A stretch of 12,594 bases of DNA, from positions 1 through 12,594 of the forward strand of contig CAMDBQ010000021.1 of the NCBI GenBank assembly GCA_945889365.1. Direction: 5' to 3'. Below are positions 1 to 7,502 of the stretch, in pieces. The translations under genes were made by a program, and so were the position numbers. This DNA comes from Legionella genomosp. 1. Its GTDB lineage: Bacteria; Pseudomonadota; Gammaproteobacteria; Legionellales; Legionellaceae. The notes under the pieces are model-generated. The model did no database searches, was not told where the DNA came from, and saw only the letters and a list, made by a program, of their open reading frames with translations. The stretch's first letter is position 1. Each line of letters begins with the position of its first letter.

Positions 1-2
1 AA

Positions 3-182
3 TTGGTGATTGATATACAGGTGATTTCGCCCGGTGATGAATTGACCGTGCACGCTGGCAAGCGCCATTTCACTTTGAAAGCGGCTGATTTACAGCATTA
101 TCAAGAGGAACGTGGTCGCCGAGGACATCGGTTGCCAAGAGGGTTACAAAATGTGACCGCGTTGCAGGTTTCGTTGAAATGA
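3..182 (+). CDS. parC: DNA topoisomerase IV subunit A, C-terminal end (partial)
   Basis: Only the last 59 codons are present; the gene enters from the left edge and ends at TGA 180-182. ParC is the DNA-cleaving subunit of topoisomerase IV, which works with ParE to unlink daughter chromosomes. The visible part is the end of the C-terminal beta-pinwheel domain. The segment KRHFTLKAADL followed by ERGRRGHRLPRGLQNV corresponds to the conserved GRRG...MRGLQ end of E. coli-type ParC, with little left after it. The gene converges on zapA, with a 42-base gap holding a GC-rich palindrome. The assignment rests on the tail only, so another GyrA/ParC-like subunit is possible, but the RGxxxxRGLQ pattern favours ParC. 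Confidence 0.8.
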   Translation: MVIDIQVISPGDELTVHAGKRHFTLKAADLQHYQEERGRRGHRLPRGLQNVTALQVSLK

Positions 183-190
183 TTTGGCGT

Positions 191-210
191 CCGAGCCGCG
201 CGCGGCTCGG
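191..210. repeat. Perfect 20-bp GC-rich palindrome between parC and zapA
   Basis: CCGAGCCGCG at 191-200 is followed directly by its exact reverse complement CGCGGCTCGG at 201-210. It sits between the convergent stop codons of parC and zapA, where a bidirectional terminator would be expected. Neither strand has a U-run immediately after the stem (AAAATACC on plus, ACGCCAAA on minus), so it is not a canonical Rho-independent terminator. It may stabilise the 3' ends of both transcripts. Confidence 0.6.
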
Positions 211-224
211 AAAATACCGAAAAA

Positions 225-512
225 CTACGCTTCAACCCCAACCGTTGTTTCCAATGTATTAATAAACCTAGCCAGTTGCTGGCGCTGTTGTGATTGTTGG
301 TTTTCACAAATGACCAACTCATGACTAACATGCAATGCTGCCATCAGCAGGGCTTGATAATCATCCTGACGTTTAGATGCGCTTTTTTTCTTGAGCAGCT
401 CATCATTCAATTTTCGCGCGGCCAGCTTCAAGTTATTCATCTCGCCTTCAGGGCATTTGATTTGATAGGATTTGCTCAGTATTTTGATGGTGCACAATTT
501 TGTTGTCGTCAT
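225..512 (-). CDS. zapA: Cell division protein ZapA
   Basis: 95 residues, close to the usual ZapA length of about 100-110. ZapA binds FtsZ in the cytoplasm and cross-links protofilaments, helping Z-ring assembly; it works as a tetramer through a C-terminal coiled coil. The N-terminal half has the ZapA globular domain pattern (TIKILSKSYQIKCPEGE, then LKLAARKLNDEL at about 28-39). The C-terminal half is helix-forming and polar (HVSHELVICENQQSQQRQQL), consistent with the coiled coil. The ATG at 510-512 is preceded on the minus strand by AGGGG about 5 bases upstream. It is divergent from ygfB, as zapA is in E. coli, which supports the call. Confidence 0.9.
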   Translation of the reverse strand: MTTTKLCTIKILSKSYQIKCPEGEMNNLKLAARKLNDELLKKKSASKRQDDYQALLMAALHVSHELVICENQQSQQRQQLARFINTLETTVGVEA

Positions 513-543
513 GGTTACCCCTAAATGTCATTGCTCTGCCCAG

Positions 544-572
544 ATGGTAACAATTTTGGCTTGTTCGGGCAA
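544..572 (-). promoter_or_regulatory. Possible zapA promoter
   Basis: On the minus strand, TTGCCC (567-572) and TACCAT (544-549) are separated by 17 bases, about 30 bases upstream of the zapA ATG. Both boxes match the sigma-70 consensus in only four of six positions, so this is tentative. It overlaps the upstream part of the ygfB promoter, so the two divergent promoters could interfere. Confidence 0.3.
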
Positions 573-589
573 ATCAGCTATTATATACT
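561..589 (+). promoter_or_regulatory. Sigma-70 promoter of the ygfB-pepP-ubiH-ubiI operon
   Basis: TTGTTC (561-566) and TATACT (584-589) are separated by exactly 17 bases. Transcription would begin near 596, giving a leader of about 40 bases before the ygfB ATG at 635. This placement argues against an upstream GTG at 590 as the ygfB start. No further plus-strand promoter is obvious before ubiH, so this likely serves the whole operon. Confidence 0.7.
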
Positions 590-634
590 GTGTATAGCCA
601 CAATTTCAGTTATTTTTTAAAAAAAGAGTTTATT

Positions 635-1222
635 ATGCCAACTATTAGCGACCCCCTGCAACTACCTTCGTATCAATCGTTTGTTGATACCATTTCAATC
701 CTCGAATTGCCCTTTTCGGGTAGTGAATTGCACGGCATTATGTGTGGTTATTTATCTGCTGGAGCCCCGCGCGAAGGTATCGCCTATTTGCGTACATTAA
801 TTGCCAATCAAAACGATCCGGCCATGCGACCTGCAACGCTTGCGATTTTTGCAGTCTATACCGTGACTCAGCAACAAATTGAAGGATTAGGCTTTGAATT
901 TCAAATGATGCTACTGGATGACAGTGAAGCCATGGAGCGTCGTGGACAATCCTTTTGTGACTGGTGTGAAGGCTATACGCAAGGGATTCGGATGGCAGGA
1001 GTTGACTATAACGAGCTGGAAGACGAAGATACGCAAGATGCCCTGCAACATATCACTGAATTTGCAGACATGGACTACGAATCGTTGCACGTTGAAGAAG
1101 AAGACGATGACGAACGCGCATTGATAGAACTTATTGAATACACACGGATGGCGGTTTTGCATATTCACAGTGACTTGCAAGCCAATCGCCCAGATCGGGA
1201 TGATGCTGAAACCGCTCATTAA
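635..1222 (+). CDS. ygfB: YgfB/YecA family (UPF0149) protein
   Basis: 195 residues from ATG 635, near the ~190 of E. coli YgfB. The function of the family is poorly understood; members are small cytoplasmic alpha-helical proteins. Family features seen: the early segment SGSELHGIMCGYLSAGA (near residues 27-43) resembles the conserved ELHGLxxGxL motif. SFCDWCEGYTQGI in the middle matches the FxxWCxGFxxGx motif. The C-terminal third is very acidic (DNA of GAAGAAGACGATGACGAA near 1094-1111). An in-frame GTG at 590 would add 15 residues but overlaps the -10 region. ATG 635 has AAAAAGAG about 7 bases upstream and is preferred. First gene of the operon, 13 bases before pepP, the same partner as in E. 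coli. Confidence 0.85.
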   Translation: MPTISDPLQLPSYQSFVDTISILELPFSGSELHGIMCGYLSAGAPREGIAYLRTLIANQNDPAMRPATLAIFAVYTVTQQQIEGLGFEFQMMLLDDSEAMERRGQSFCDWCEGYTQGIRMAGVDYNELEDEDTQDALQHITEFADMDYESLHVEEEDDDERALIELIEYTRMAVLHIHSDLQANRPDRDDAETAH

Positions 1223-1235
1223 AAAGGACACCTTG

Positions 1236-2528
1236 ATGCCTACACATGATTACCAAGCCCGACAACACGATTTAGCCGCGCGACTACCATCAGGCTGTAT
1301 AGCCGTGATCCCTGCTGCCAGTGAGGCCTTGCGCAACGGCGATGCGCATTATCGATTTCGTCAGGACAGTGATTTTTATTATTTAACCGGGTTTAACGAA
1401 CCGGATGCATTGCTACTGATTACCTCAACATCGAGCTTTCTATTTAATCGCCCTCGTAACGTGGCCCAGGAACAATGGACCGGCAAACGTTTGGGACAGG
1501 ATGATGCCTGCAGCATATTGGGTGTTGATGCCGCTTATTCTATCGCTGATTTGGAAACACGGTTACCGGAATTATTAGCAGATAAACAAGCAATTTATTA
1601 TACGATGGGTCGCTATCCAGCATGGGAATCGCATATTCAACAGGCTTGGCAAACAGTCAAAGGCCAATCCCGCCGTGGCATAAAAGCGCCTGAAGCTTTT
1701 TGTGATTTGGCGCCTATTTTGGGTGAAATGCGCCTATTCAAAAGCAAAACAGAAATCGCGTTGATGCAGCAAGCCGGTAACATTACCGTTACAGCCCATC
1801 AGCGCGCTATGCGCGCTTGTCGTCAAGCAACATTTGAATACCAACTCGAAGCAGAAATCCTGCATGAGTTCACCTTACAAGGCTGTCGCAGCGTTGCTTA
1901 CGACTCGATCGTTGCCGGCGGTTCCAATGCCTGTGTTTTACATTATACAGAGAACAATCAGCCTTTGCGGCAGGGTGATCTGGTATTAATCGATGCGGGT
2001 GCTGAGTTTGAAAATTATGCAGCAGATGTTACCCGAACGTTTCCACTAAACGGACGTTTCAGTGCCGAACAACGTGCGATTTATGAGTTGGTACTGCGTG
2101 CCCAGCAAGCCGGTATTGCTTGCGTGAAACCGGGTTGTATCTGGGATGAAGTGCAGCGGACCATCGTGCGCATTTTAACCGATGGCTTGGTTGAGTTAGG
2201 CTTATTGCGCGGCAACGTGGATGATTTAATCGCCAGCGAAGCTTACAAACCGTTTTATATGCATAATTCCGGTCACTGGTTAGGTTTGGACGTTCATGAT
2301 AGCGGTCGCTATAAAACCGAAGGTCAATGGCGCGCCTTGGAAGAGGGAATGGTGCTAACTGTTGAGCCTGGATTGTATATCCGTGAGCGGCTTGATGTGG
2401 ATGAGCGTTGGTGGAATATCGGTGTGCGGATTGAAGATGATATCCATGTCACGCACGATGGCCATGACAATTTAACCGCTGCGCTTGCAGTGAATGTTGA
2501 TGATTTAGAGGCTTTAGTGCGTGGTTGA
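1236..2528 (+). CDS. pepP: Xaa-Pro aminopeptidase PepP
   Basis: 430 residues (E. coli PepP has 441). A cytoplasmic dinuclear metallopeptidase (usually Mn2+) that removes an N-terminal residue from peptides with proline in position 2. It has an N-terminal aminopeptidase P domain (RFRQDSDFYYLTGF near residue 40) and a C-terminal pita-bread M24 domain. All five metal ligands are visible: D253 in LIDAGAE, D264 in AADVTRTFP, H347 in GHWLGLDVHD, E377 in TVEPGLY and E400 in VRIEDD. Their spacing fits the E. coli set D260, D271, H354, E383, E406. The ATG at 1236 follows AAAAAGGA (1221-1228), a good ribosome site; a longer frame from 1134 would run back into ygfB. The gene's last bases overlap the ubiH start by 8 bases. 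Confidence 0.95.
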   Translation: MPTHDYQARQHDLAARLPSGCIAVIPAASEALRNGDAHYRFRQDSDFYYLTGFNEPDALLLITSTSSFLFNRPRNVAQEQWTGKRLGQDDACSILGVDAAYSIADLETRLPELLADKQAIYYTMGRYPAWESHIQQAWQTVKGQSRRGIKAPEAFCDLAPILGEMRLFKSKTEIALMQQAGNITVTAHQRAMRACRQATFEYQLEAEILHEFTLQGCRSVAYDSIVAGGSNACVLHYTENNQPLRQGDLVLIDAGAEFENYAADVTRTFPLNGRFSAEQRAIYELVLRAQQAGIACVKPGCIWDEVQRTIVRILTDGLVELGLLRGNVDDLIASEAYKPFYMHNSGHWLGLDVHDSGRYKTEGQWRALEEGMVLTVEPGLYIRERLDVDERWWNIGVRIEDDIHVTHDGHDNLTAALAVNVDDLEALVRG

Positions 2529-3705
2529 TCGTGAAATTGATATTCTGATTGTAGGTGGTGGCTTAACCGGCGCTGCATTGATGCTGGCGTTGTCTGACGC
2601 AGGCTTTAGTACCTTGCTAGTAGAAACAAAGCCTTTTTCTGAACACGTTCACGCACATTTTGACGCCCGCAGCCTGGCGATATCGCCTGCCAGTGTGTCG
2701 ATCTTGCAGATGCTCAAGGTCTGGCCCCTGTTACACGATTCAGCAGCGCTGATCAAAACCATTCATGTCTCGGAACAACACCGATTTGGCAGCGCACGCT
2801 TGTCTGGTAAACAACATAACCCGCTGGGTTATGTTGTAGAAATGCACCACATCAACCGAGCGTTATATCAATTGCTGGATCAGCAGCGCGTTATGGCTCC
2901 GACACGATTAACTGCCGTTAATGCGACCGATGGCACAGCGACCATCACTGATGCATCCGGTGATTCCACCGTGAAGGCGCGTCTGATTGTTGCAGCCGAT
3001 GGTGCGAACTCTTCCGTGCGCGAATTGTGTGGCTTGGATACACAAATTAAAGATTACGCCCAGCACGCCATCGTTGCGAATATAGGTTTAGCACGCTCGC
3101 ATCAACAGGGTGCTTATGAGCGATTTACCTCTGCCGGTCCACTAGCATTATTACCACTAACAGGCCAGCGCTCGTCACTGGTTTGGGCCATGCCGCCAAA
3201 GGAGGCTGCTCGTTTAATGACCATGACTGAAGTTGGGTTTTTAAATCACTTACAACGCGCATTTGGTTATCGACTAGGTCGTTTTACTCGCGCTGGCGAA
3301 CGCGTGGTCTATCCATTACAGCAAGTGCTGATGCCAGAACAAGTGACGGGTAAAGTCGTCTTTGTCGGCAATGCCGCGCATACTCTGCATCCCGTAGCAG
3401 GACAAGGATTTAATTTAGGATTACGCGACGTAGCAATGCTGGCACAGTGTATTGTTCAAGAAGGATTAGAGGCTGATATGTTAAAAACCTACCAGCAATC
3501 GCGTCGACATGATCAGGCCTCCATTGCGCGGCTTACGGATGGATTGGTTGAAGTATTCACTTGTCATCTACCGGGAATGGCACTGGCTAGATCAGCCGGA
3601 TTGATCGCCGTGGATAATATTCCCCTGTTAAAAAATTTATTAGCACGCTACGCACGCGGCTATGCAGGGGTTACTCCAGATTTGGTATGTGGGATTAAAT
3701 TATAA
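2521..3705 (+). CDS. ubiH: FAD-dependent 2-octaprenyl-6-methoxyphenol hydroxylase UbiH
   Basis: 394 residues (E. coli UbiH 392). A class A flavin monooxygenase that hydroxylates the ubiquinone precursor ring (C1 position in E. coli) using O2 and NAD(P)H. Motifs in order: dinucleotide-binding GGGLTG at 12-17, DARSLAIS at 48-55, the DG motif AADGANSSVR at about 158-167, and the FAD ribityl site FVGNAAHTLHP at 281-291 followed by AGQGFNLGLRD. The NAAxTLHP form with N in place of the common D is typical of UbiH. The start is GTG 2521, with AGAGG (2507-2511) nine bases upstream inside pepP. The 8-base overlap with the pepP end suggests translational coupling. Position after pepP and before a second hydroxylase matches the E. 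coli operon. Confidence 0.92.
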   Translation: MVDREIDILIVGGGLTGAALMLALSDAGFSTLLVETKPFSEHVHAHFDARSLAISPASVSILQMLKVWPLLHDSAALIKTIHVSEQHRFGSARLSGKQHNPLGYVVEMHHINRALYQLLDQQRVMAPTRLTAVNATDGTATITDASGDSTVKARLIVAADGANSSVRELCGLDTQIKDYAQHAIVANIGLARSHQQGAYERFTSAGPLALLPLTGQRSSLVWAMPPKEAARLMTMTEVGFLNHLQRAFGYRLGRFTRAGERVVYPLQQVLMPEQVTGKVVFVGNAAHTLHPVAGQGFNLGLRDVAMLAQCIVQEGLEADMLKTYQQSRRHDQASIARLTDGLVEVFTCHLPGMALARSAGLIAVDNIPLLKNLLARYARGYAGVTPDLVCGIKL

Positions 3706-3719
3706 AAGTTATACGACCT

Positions 3720-3757
3720 CTGTAGGGGCTCGAGGCGCGCGCCAGGTGCCCCTACAG
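3720..3757. repeat. REP-like hairpin between ubiH and ubiI
   Basis: CTGTAGGGGC (3720-3729) and GCCCCTACAG (3748-3757) form a perfect 10-bp inverted repeat. The 18-base loop holds a second palindrome, GGCGCGCGCC (3734-3743). The nested GC-rich structure lies in the 86-base gap of an otherwise tightly packed operon. This is the size and shape of repetitive extragenic palindromes. No T-run follows, so it is more likely an mRNA-stability or repeat element than a strong terminator. Copy number in the genome cannot be seen from this window. Confidence 0.6.
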
Positions 3758-3791
3758 GTGGATACAATAAAACATCCATCCAGGATCTTAA

Positions 3792-4949
3792 ATGACGCAA
3801 CAAGTAGACATCATCATAGCCGGCGGCGGCATTATTGGCCTAAGTGCTGCTATCGCGATGCGCCAACGCGGTTTCTCCGTAACCATCGTAGACGCAGGCT
3901 CATTAACAGCCAACACCAGCACCCCAGACGCTCGCGTCTATGCAATCAATCAAGCCTCCCAGCGCCTACTAAACAATCTAGGGATCTGGCAAAACGTCGA
4001 TCAATCCCGCGTATCACCCTACACCCACATGCACGTCTGGGACGCAGCCAACGGCGCTCATATTGATTTTGATGCACGAATGATCGGCACAGATAAACTC
4101 GGCGTCATCATGGAAGAATCCATCATCAAACAAGCCGCATTACAACAAGCCACGCAACTGGGCATCGAATTTTCCCCGAATTGTCGAATAAATGCCGTGC
4201 AATCGAGTGTTGAAGGCATCAGCCTGCAAGCCGAATCACAAACCTGGCAAGCCAAATTATTAATCGTAGCCGATGGTGCCGCATCCACAACCCGTCAATT
4301 ATTAGGTGTATCGATCACCAGCTGGCCCTATCATCAAAACGCCATTGTTTCGACCATTGAAACAGAAAAACCACATCAACACACAGCCTGGCAAGTATTC
4401 AACCCAGACGGCCCATTGGCGTTCTTACCATTAATCGACCAAAACCGCTGCTCCATAGTCTGGTCAACCTCCACAACCCACGCCCAACAGTTGATGACGT
4501 TGTCCGATGAGGACTTTGAAAACCAGCTAACAAAAGCTTTTTCAAATAAATTAGGCAACTGCAATATCATTGGAAAACGCCATCAACTTCCCCTAACCAT
4601 GCGTCACGCCAAACAATACAGCAGTTCAAACTGGCTACTCATGGGCGATGCCGCCCATACCATCCATCCCTTGGCAGGATTAGGCCTTAACGTAGGTCTG
4701 GCTGATCTCACCTGCTGGCTAACGCAACTGGACACCAACAAAAATCACGTTTGGTCGAACAAAATCCTCGGCGCCTACCAGCGCCAACGAAAACACGCCG
4801 TATGGCAAATCATTGCACTGATGGGCGGTCTAAAAACACTTTTCGCCAATCCATTGCCACCGATTACCCTGTTGCGAGGCATAGGATTAAGCGCATGCAA
4901 CAGCTTATCGCCATTGAAACGACTATTTATAGAACACGCAGCGGGGTAG
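3792..4949 (+). CDS. ubiI: FAD-dependent ubiquinone-ring hydroxylase, UbiI (VisC) type
   Basis: 385 residues (E. coli UbiI 400). Same flavin monooxygenase family as its neighbour UbiH; in E. coli UbiI adds the C5 hydroxyl of the ubiquinone ring. Motifs: GGGIIG at 11-16, DARVYAI at 46-52, SPYTHMHVWD near 75, DG at 161-162 (VADGAAS), and GDAAHTIHPLAGLGLNVGL at 285-303. The SPYxxMxVWD segment and the place directly after ubiH fit UbiI. UbiF, UbiM or another paralogue in the same family cannot be ruled out from motifs. The ATG at 3792 follows AGGA (3782-3785) with 6 bases between. Its coding strand is richer in C and A than that of ubiH or pepP. It ends the operon, converging on the mechanosensitive channel gene. 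Confidence 0.85.
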   Translation: MTQQVDIIIAGGGIIGLSAAIAMRQRGFSVTIVDAGSLTANTSTPDARVYAINQASQRLLNNLGIWQNVDQSRVSPYTHMHVWDAANGAHIDFDARMIGTDKLGVIMEESIIKQAALQQATQLGIEFSPNCRINAVQSSVEGISLQAESQTWQAKLLIVADGAASTTRQLLGVSITSWPYHQNAIVSTIETEKPHQHTAWQVFNPDGPLAFLPLIDQNRCSIVWSTSTTHAQQLMTLSDEDFENQLTKAFSNKLGNCNIIGKRHQLPLTMRHAKQYSSSNWLLMGDAAHTIHPLAGLGLNVGLADLTCWLTQLDTNKNHVWSNKILGAYQRQRKHAVWQIIALMGGLKTLFANPLPPITLLRGIGLSACNSLSPLKRLFIEHAAG

Positions 4950-5178
4950 CACCGAAGTCCCGCGGTACACCCTCAATTAACATGATACATCGTTGAATAT
5001 TTTTGAATGCAGTTGGTCTTTTGCAACCCAAGATACGAAGTTCCTAAAGCTGTGTTTTGATCCCGCTGTTTCCAGTGAGTCGTATAACCGCCAGTACTTT
5101 TGCAGAACATGAATGTGAACGTGGCGAATACACGTCCATTAAGGCTTGGTTTTTGGCATAACATCAGAGTGTGAAATG
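4950..5178. other. Convergent gap without a recognised gene
   Basis: This gap lies between the stops of ubiI (plus) and the channel gene (minus). I see no clear Rho-independent terminator and no RNA gene. A 63-codon open frame on the minus strand (4973-5164) has no ribosome site or family I recognise, and the other minus frames are also fairly open in places. It may be a decayed gene or a repeat copy, but the sequence does not decide. Confidence 0.3.
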
Positions 5179-7359
5179 TCAGCGCGCTTTAATACCAACA
5201 TTCTTCTCTTTAAACGTCTGAACGATAGCCAAATTAAGATCACTGATCACTCTATCTTTAAAATCAACGTCTTTAATAAAAAACACAAGATCCACGATGA
5301 GAGCGAGTGTTCCCCCGCTGAGTATTTGATCCAATAACACAGTGGGTTGATGCGGTGGCGTTTGAATCACATGGCTGTTTTTTAATGCAACACTCAGAAC
5401 CAGTTCTTGGGCAAGATCCAAATCCTCTTCTTGATCCAACAAAACCTGAATGCTAAGTCGCGATGACCTATCTTGAAAGGTATAGTTATCCAGTGGTCTG
5501 TTCTTTAATAAAGAATTAGGGAGAATGGCGACAGATTGAGATAAGGTCAGCAGCTGAGTTGAGAAAAGCCCTATCTTTTTTATAAACCCTTCCGTCCCAT
5601 CAAGCATGACATGATCGCCTATTTTTATAGGCTTCGTAATCAACAAAATCAGACCACTGACGAAATCACTCACGACCTCTTTTAGCCCAAACCCAAGCCC
5701 AACCGACAACCCACCCATAATCAAGGCTATTTTTGAAAAATCAAAGCCTAGCCGGAGGAATGCAGCGATCAGAGCAAGGGAAAATGCAATATACGTAATC
5801 AAGATGCGAATGGTAACTTGTCTATGCGGGTCGCCTTTAAACGACTTGCTTCTTGAAAGATACATCGCCAGTGCGCGTCCCGATAATGAGACCAAGCAAA
5901 ATACCGCTACCGCATAAACTATCGTGGTATTAATCACTATCGACCCAATATGACTGCCGTCTCGTACCTTCGCGATGCCTTGGTCGATAGTGTAAGCGGA
6001 CGCGCCCCAAATAAGAGCTAAACCCACTACTAAAAAAACTAAGATGGGTATATTAAAGACCCATCGCAAGATCGAGACCTCAATGAATTTTTTATGTCGT
6101 TCAAGTGCAAAGAAGCGGTGGAGTTTATTAGCCAGCTTGCTCGACGGACTCTGAAACCATACAAAAAATGCGTTGCCCAAGTAACGAGTCGACTCCCATG
6201 TAAGAAGGATTATCATTAACGATGCAATCAAATTTGGAATAAACGCTTGAGCTAAATGAAGAAAACCCGACCATGCCCATACGATGACTAAACCATAAAT
6301 GGCTGGCAATATCATTTTTGTGATTTTAAGTGCATGAGGCGAGAGGGTTTTTGCAAAGAAATGCAGGCGAAACATTAGCCAATTGATCCAGAGAAGCAAT
6401 AAATTGATTAGTGTTATCCATACCATCTGACATAACACAATGATATCCGGCGGGATAGATTGACCCACCCAAAACAGAGTGCCAATAAACCCAAGAAGAA
6501 GGATGGTGGCAACGACGCTAATGCGTCTAAACAACGCCAATGCAATATGATTATTTTCACTGAGTGTTACGTATAGCCTTATGGCAATAATACTGTCTAC
6601 GACGATTAGCCATAGAAATGGAGAGGAAGGAGCGATATCGTGCTCAGTATAGTCACTTATCCGGCCATAGATTATTACCGATAATACAAAAAAGAATACT
6701 GATTGTTGAGGAAGTATTGACAGTTGTTTATTCGACAGAAATAAGAGATTTGATTTTGAACGGGGTATGGTTAAGTATTTGGCAAAAACAAGCGTACATA
6801 AATAGCCTAATAGAGCATAGGCGAATATCAGCATAATGCCCGGAGCTGACTGGTAAAATAGTTCAGTATTATAATGAAGTGGGTCTAAATGGAATTGATT
6901 CCAGATAATCGGCGTTTTTTTAAAGATTTTGTTTGCGCTGTTTTTTATCATGGTTAGGGAAATATTATGTAATGTCTTCTGCGCCAGAAAGACATAAAAA
7001 GAGCAATCGGCATTTTTTTTATCATAAATTGTTTTCATGCTGGACAAATAATGGTAACGTGCAGGATCCTGTTTAACGCTTTCATTTTGAAAGATTGGCA
7101 GAATTGCCTGGGCCTGTCCTTTTGTATATTTTGAACACGCATTGGCTTGTGCTATTGATGCTGTAATTGACATTTCTGCGCGAACTAGATCGTTATAGTT
7201 GTTATTCTTTTGTAATAATTGCTGATCAATCTGGTTCAGATATTTGGTTTTTTGCTCAAAATCAAAATATCCCAAACTATCATGCAAATTATCAGCACAT
7301 GCTGATACCGATATAAATAAGTTGATGAGTGCAATAATGACGATATGATGAAATTTCAT
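5179..7359 (-). CDS. Large mechanosensitive ion channel, MscS family
   Basis: 726 residues, much longer than MscS (286) and shorter than MscK/MscM (about 1100). Such channels open under membrane tension and release solutes during osmotic downshock. Residues 1-22 form a signal peptide ending ACA|D; VSAC at 18-21 also fits a lipobox, though lipidation would be unusual here. A soluble, probably periplasmic region follows to about 165. Then come many hydrophobic segments (about nine or ten) up to about 550. The MscS core is at the C-terminal end: pore helix GLGFGLKEVVSDFVSGL at 554-570, KPIKIGDHV at 576-584, beta domain with ILPNS at about 612, and a mixed alpha/beta tail. The ATG at 7357-7359 has only a weak ribosome site (CTGGCAG). 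It lies downstream of uvrB but has its own promoter. No specific gene symbol is justified. Confidence 0.88.
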   Translation of the reverse strand: MKFHHIVIIALINLFISVSACADNLHDSLGYFDFEQKTKYLNQIDQQLLQKNNNYNDLVRAEMSITASIAQANACSKYTKGQAQAILPIFQNESVKQDPARYHYLSSMKTIYDKKNADCSFYVFLAQKTLHNISLTMIKNSANKIFKKTPIIWNQFHLDPLHYNTELFYQSAPGIMLIFAYALLGYLCTLVFAKYLTIPRSKSNLLFLSNKQLSILPQQSVFFFVLSVIIYGRISDYTEHDIAPSSPFLWLIVVDSIIAIRLYVTLSENNHIALALFRRISVVATILLLGFIGTLFWVGQSIPPDIIVLCQMVWITLINLLLLWINWLMFRLHFFAKTLSPHALKITKMILPAIYGLVIVWAWSGFLHLAQAFIPNLIASLMIILLTWESTRYLGNAFFVWFQSPSSKLANKLHRFFALERHKKFIEVSILRWVFNIPILVFLVVGLALIWGASAYTIDQGIAKVRDGSHIGSIVINTTIVYAVAVFCLVSLSGRALAMYLSRSKSFKGDPHRQVTIRILITYIAFSLALIAAFLRLGFDFSKIALIMGGLSVGLGFGLKEVVSDFVSGLILLITKPIKIGDHVMLDGTEGFIKKIGLFSTQLLTLSQSVAILPNSLLKNRPLDNYTFQDRSSRLSIQVLLDQEEDLDLAQELVLSVALKNSHVIQTPPHQPTVLLDQILSGGTLALIVDLVFFIKDVDFKDRVISDLNLAIVQTFKEKNVGIKAR

Positions 7360-7391
7360 CGCTGCCAGATGTTTGAATGAATATGCTTATA

Positions 7392-7420
7392 GTTATAGTG
7401 CTTATATACAAGCTTGTAAA
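7392..7420 (-). promoter_or_regulatory. Promoter of the MscS-type channel gene with overlapping palindrome
   Basis: On the minus strand, TTTACA (7415-7420) and TATAAC (7392-7397) are separated by 17 bases; each matches the sigma-70 consensus in five of six positions. Transcription would start near 7385, giving a leader of about 25 bases. A perfect 12-bp palindrome, TACAAGCTTGTA (7407-7418), covers most of the -35 box and part of the spacer, where a repressor could block polymerase. Confidence 0.65.
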
Positions 7421-7480
7421 GGATTGGGTAACTCCCCACGGCTGTCCCTTTAAAATTATAACATAGGGAGTTACAGGATT
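7420..7480. repeat. Small transposon-like inverted repeat flanked by direct repeats
   Basis: GTAACTCCC (7428-7436) and GGGAGTTAC (7466-7474) are exact reverse complements 29 bases apart. The unit from 7426 to 7474 is bracketed by AGGATT on both sides (7420-7425 and 7475-7480), like a target-site duplication around a tiny non-coding element of about 49 bp. It lies between the uvrB stop and the channel promoter. A transcript hairpin is also possible, but no T-run follows on either strand, so a terminator is less likely. Confidence 0.45.
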
Positions 7481-7502
7481 TGAAACGTATCCGCAGCAGT
7501 AA

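Noticed and set aside
590..634. GTG 590 as the start of ygfB
   Set aside because: It overlaps the last base next to the -10 box and would lie upstream of the predicted transcription start; ATG 635 has a ribosome site.
1134..1235. Longer N-terminus for PepP
   Set aside because: It would overlap the end of ygfB out of frame and exceed the family length; ATG 1236 has AAAAAGGA upstream.
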